From assembly GCF_003073375.1 (NCBI RefSeq), contig NZ_CP029002.1, forward strand, positions 3,508,001 to 3,572,000: a stretch of DNA of 64,000 nt, written 5' to 3'. The notes below the pieces were generated by a model. The model ran no database searches, was not told the origin of the DNA, and worked only from the letters and a program-made list of their open reading frames with translations. Source of the stretch: Lysinibacillus sp. 2017. GTDB taxonomy: Bacteria > Bacillota > Bacilli > Bacillales_A > Planococcaceae. Below, piece after piece: positions 62,978 to 64,000 of the stretch (position 1 is its first letter; each line of letters begins with the position of its first letter). The position numbers were made by a program, and so were the translations under genes.

Positions 62978-63487
62978 CTATTCTTTTAAACACAATTTAT
63001 ATTGCAGCAATTTCACTTCCTTGCCTAAGTAGATTTCACTCCCAATACGGCTTACTTCCGTAAAACCTAGCTTCTCCATCATTTTCCTTGAACGATAATT
63101 TGTTTCATGTGTCTCCCCATGAAATATGGTGATGCCTAATTGTTCAATCGCGTAATCCATTAATTTTTTTACCGTTTGAGTTCCAATTCCAACATGCCAA
63201 AGTTTACTTTCTCCAATTGCAATGCCAATCTCAGCACTGGTATCTTTTATATCTGCTAAATCAACATAGCCAATAAGCTTATTTTCATATTCAATTCCGA
63301 GACGAATAAAATCCTTTGATTGCTTCGTTACACACCAATTCCACCATTGAAATAATTCATCATTGTCTCTATTTTCTGGCCAATCATTCGCTTTACAAAA
63401 TCGTTCATCTTGATTCCAATTTAAAACAACGTTAAAGTCCTCTAATTTTAACTTTCTAAAAGAGATTTGTTTTGAATTTATTTTCAT
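62978..63487 (-). CDS. GNAT acetyltransferase
   Basis: A 169-residue GNAT protein of the RimJ/RimL type. GESKLWHVGIGTQTVKKLMD contains the acetyl-CoA loop, and FHGETHETNYRSRKMMEKLG the terminal strand. The ATG at 63487 has AAAGGAGG five bases upstream; the frame begins 27 bases earlier, but that part is not needed. The next gene upstream overlaps by none but is only 23 bp away. Substrate unknown. Confidence 0.82.
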   Translation of the reverse strand: MKINSKQISFRKLKLEDFNVVLNWNQDERFCKANDWPENRDNDELFQWWNWCVTKQSKDFIRLGIEYENKLIGYVDLADIKDTSAEIGIAIGESKLWHVGIGTQTVKKLMDYAIEQLGITIFHGETHETNYRSRKMMEKLGFTEVSRIGSEIYLGKEVKLLQYKLCLKE

Positions 63488-63510
63488 GTTGCCTCCTTTG
63501 TGTAGCTTTT

Positions 63511-64000
63511 TCATTTATCACCCTTTATCTTTCTCTGATCATCATCCTCATTAAACTTCGCAAAGACATGTACATCAAAAGCCTGATCATTTTGATATAT
63601 ATAATTTTTTAACATACCTTCTTTTTCAAATCCTTGTTTTAGCAACAATTGACTGGAACCTTCATTTTTCACAAAAACAATCGCACCAATTCTTGTCAAG
63701 CCCATCTCTTTGAATCCGTATTCCGTAATTTTAGCAACGGCTTCAGAAGCATATCCCGCTCGCCAAAAGTTAGGATGGATATCATAACCCACTTCGGCAC
63801 GTTTATGCGCTGGTGACCATAAGTTAAAGCCGATTGTGCCGATTAAACCTGGAATGCCTTTTCTTTCAATCCCCCAACGAATTCCCCTTTTACTTTGAAA
63901 ACTCGTTGTAAATGCAGAGATTAAATTTTCCGCTTGCTCCAATTGTTCAAATGTTTTCAGTCCGTAATATTTCGTCACCTCTTCATTTGAAAAAATAGAA
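63511..64000 (-). CDS. RimJ/RimL-type GNAT acetyltransferase (partial, cut by window edge)
   Basis: At least 163 residues; the N-terminus lies outside the window. The frame continues upstream beyond 63978 as FSNEEVTKYYGLKTFEQLEQ, which is the typical N-terminal block of RimJ/RimL-type GNAT enzymes, so the apparent GTG start at 63978 is not real. The CoA loop ... HPNFWRAGYASEAVAKIT and the end GAIVFVKNEGSSQLLLKQGF are seen. It probably acetylates protein N-termini or another amine. Confidence 0.85.
   Translation of the reverse strand, partial: SIFSNEEVTKYYGLKTFEQLEQAENLISAFTTSFQSKRGIRWGIERKGIPGLIGTIGFNLWSPAHKRAEVGYDIHPNFWRAGYASEAVAKITEYGFKEMGLTRIGAIVFVKNEGSSQLLLKQGFEKEGMLKNYIYQNDQAFDVHVFAKFNEDDDQRKIKGDK

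Noticed and set aside
1-64000. CRISPR arrays, tRNA or rRNA genes, transposases or prophage genes
   Set aside because: No regularly spaced repeats, tRNA-like cloverleaf, rRNA or recombinase/transposase signature was seen on either strand.

Overview
The window is a low-GC Gram-positive chromosome segment. Purine-rich Shine-Dalgarno sequences, sporulating-Bacillales gene families, Fur and PerR boxes and many intrinsic terminators all fit. Gene content and protein style (YclNOP, HflX, YfnB, RlmA, YeeI-type YebC, SLH-anchored NlpC/P60, several ECF sigma/anti-sigma pairs) point to the Planococcaceae side of Bacillales (Solibacillus/Lysinibacillus-like). This is inference from the proteins, not a database match. 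No rRNA, tRNA, CRISPR array, prophage or intact insertion sequence was seen.

Layout. 1-2.4 kb: Fur-boxed siderophore ABC importer (yclNOP; yclP runs off the left edge). 2.5-4.6 kb: an enolase-superfamily racemase with a COG3375-type GNAT acyltransferase, probably a D-amino-acid deracemisation pair. 4.8-14.9 kb: peptide transporter, HflX, a methyltransferase, phosphate transport (DUF47-Pit), an AI-2E family protein and an M3 oligoendopeptidase. 15-18 kb: a chemoreceptor and a decayed chemoreceptor. 18-33 kb: mostly minus-strand housekeeping genes (YebC, a zinc metalloprotease, an ECF sigma/anti-sigma pair, phosphatase, PlsC, RlmA, polysaccharide deacetylase, HAD, TSUP, DUF554, DinB, deoxyinosine glycosylase, amidohydrolase).

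33.4-37.3 kb: a BmrCD-type heterodimeric ABC exporter behind a leader with a strong promoter, a 27-codon leader ORF resembling macrolide-stalling peptides, two tandem terminators and a second short ORF; this looks like ribosome-mediated attenuation. 37.4-42.2 kb is the most unusual part: an MMPL exporter divergent from a MerR/B12-binding (CarH/LitR-like) regulator, followed by two tandem cobalamin riboswitches whose only downstream genes are tiny ORFs. 42.3-44.7 kb: ahpC/ahpF with a perfect PerR box. 45.2-45.5 kb: a tandem pair of 40-residue proteins. 46-51 kb: a frameshifted yjdI with yjdJ, DUF948, then a SAM-I riboswitch controlling metNIQ plus an M20 amidohydrolase.

51-64 kb: a secreted SLH-NlpC/P60 hydrolase, a nitroreductase, a second ECF sigma/anti-sigma pair whose sigma gene carries an in-frame amber codon, PadR-HAAS/DUF4097, and an edge cluster of APH-like kinase, DinB, Nudix and three GNAT enzymes. 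Three genes (chemoreceptor, yjdI, ECF sigma) and one TetR remnant are visibly decayed. Start codons were often moved downstream of the longest frame to the one with a proper ribosome binding site; several TTG starts are well supported.
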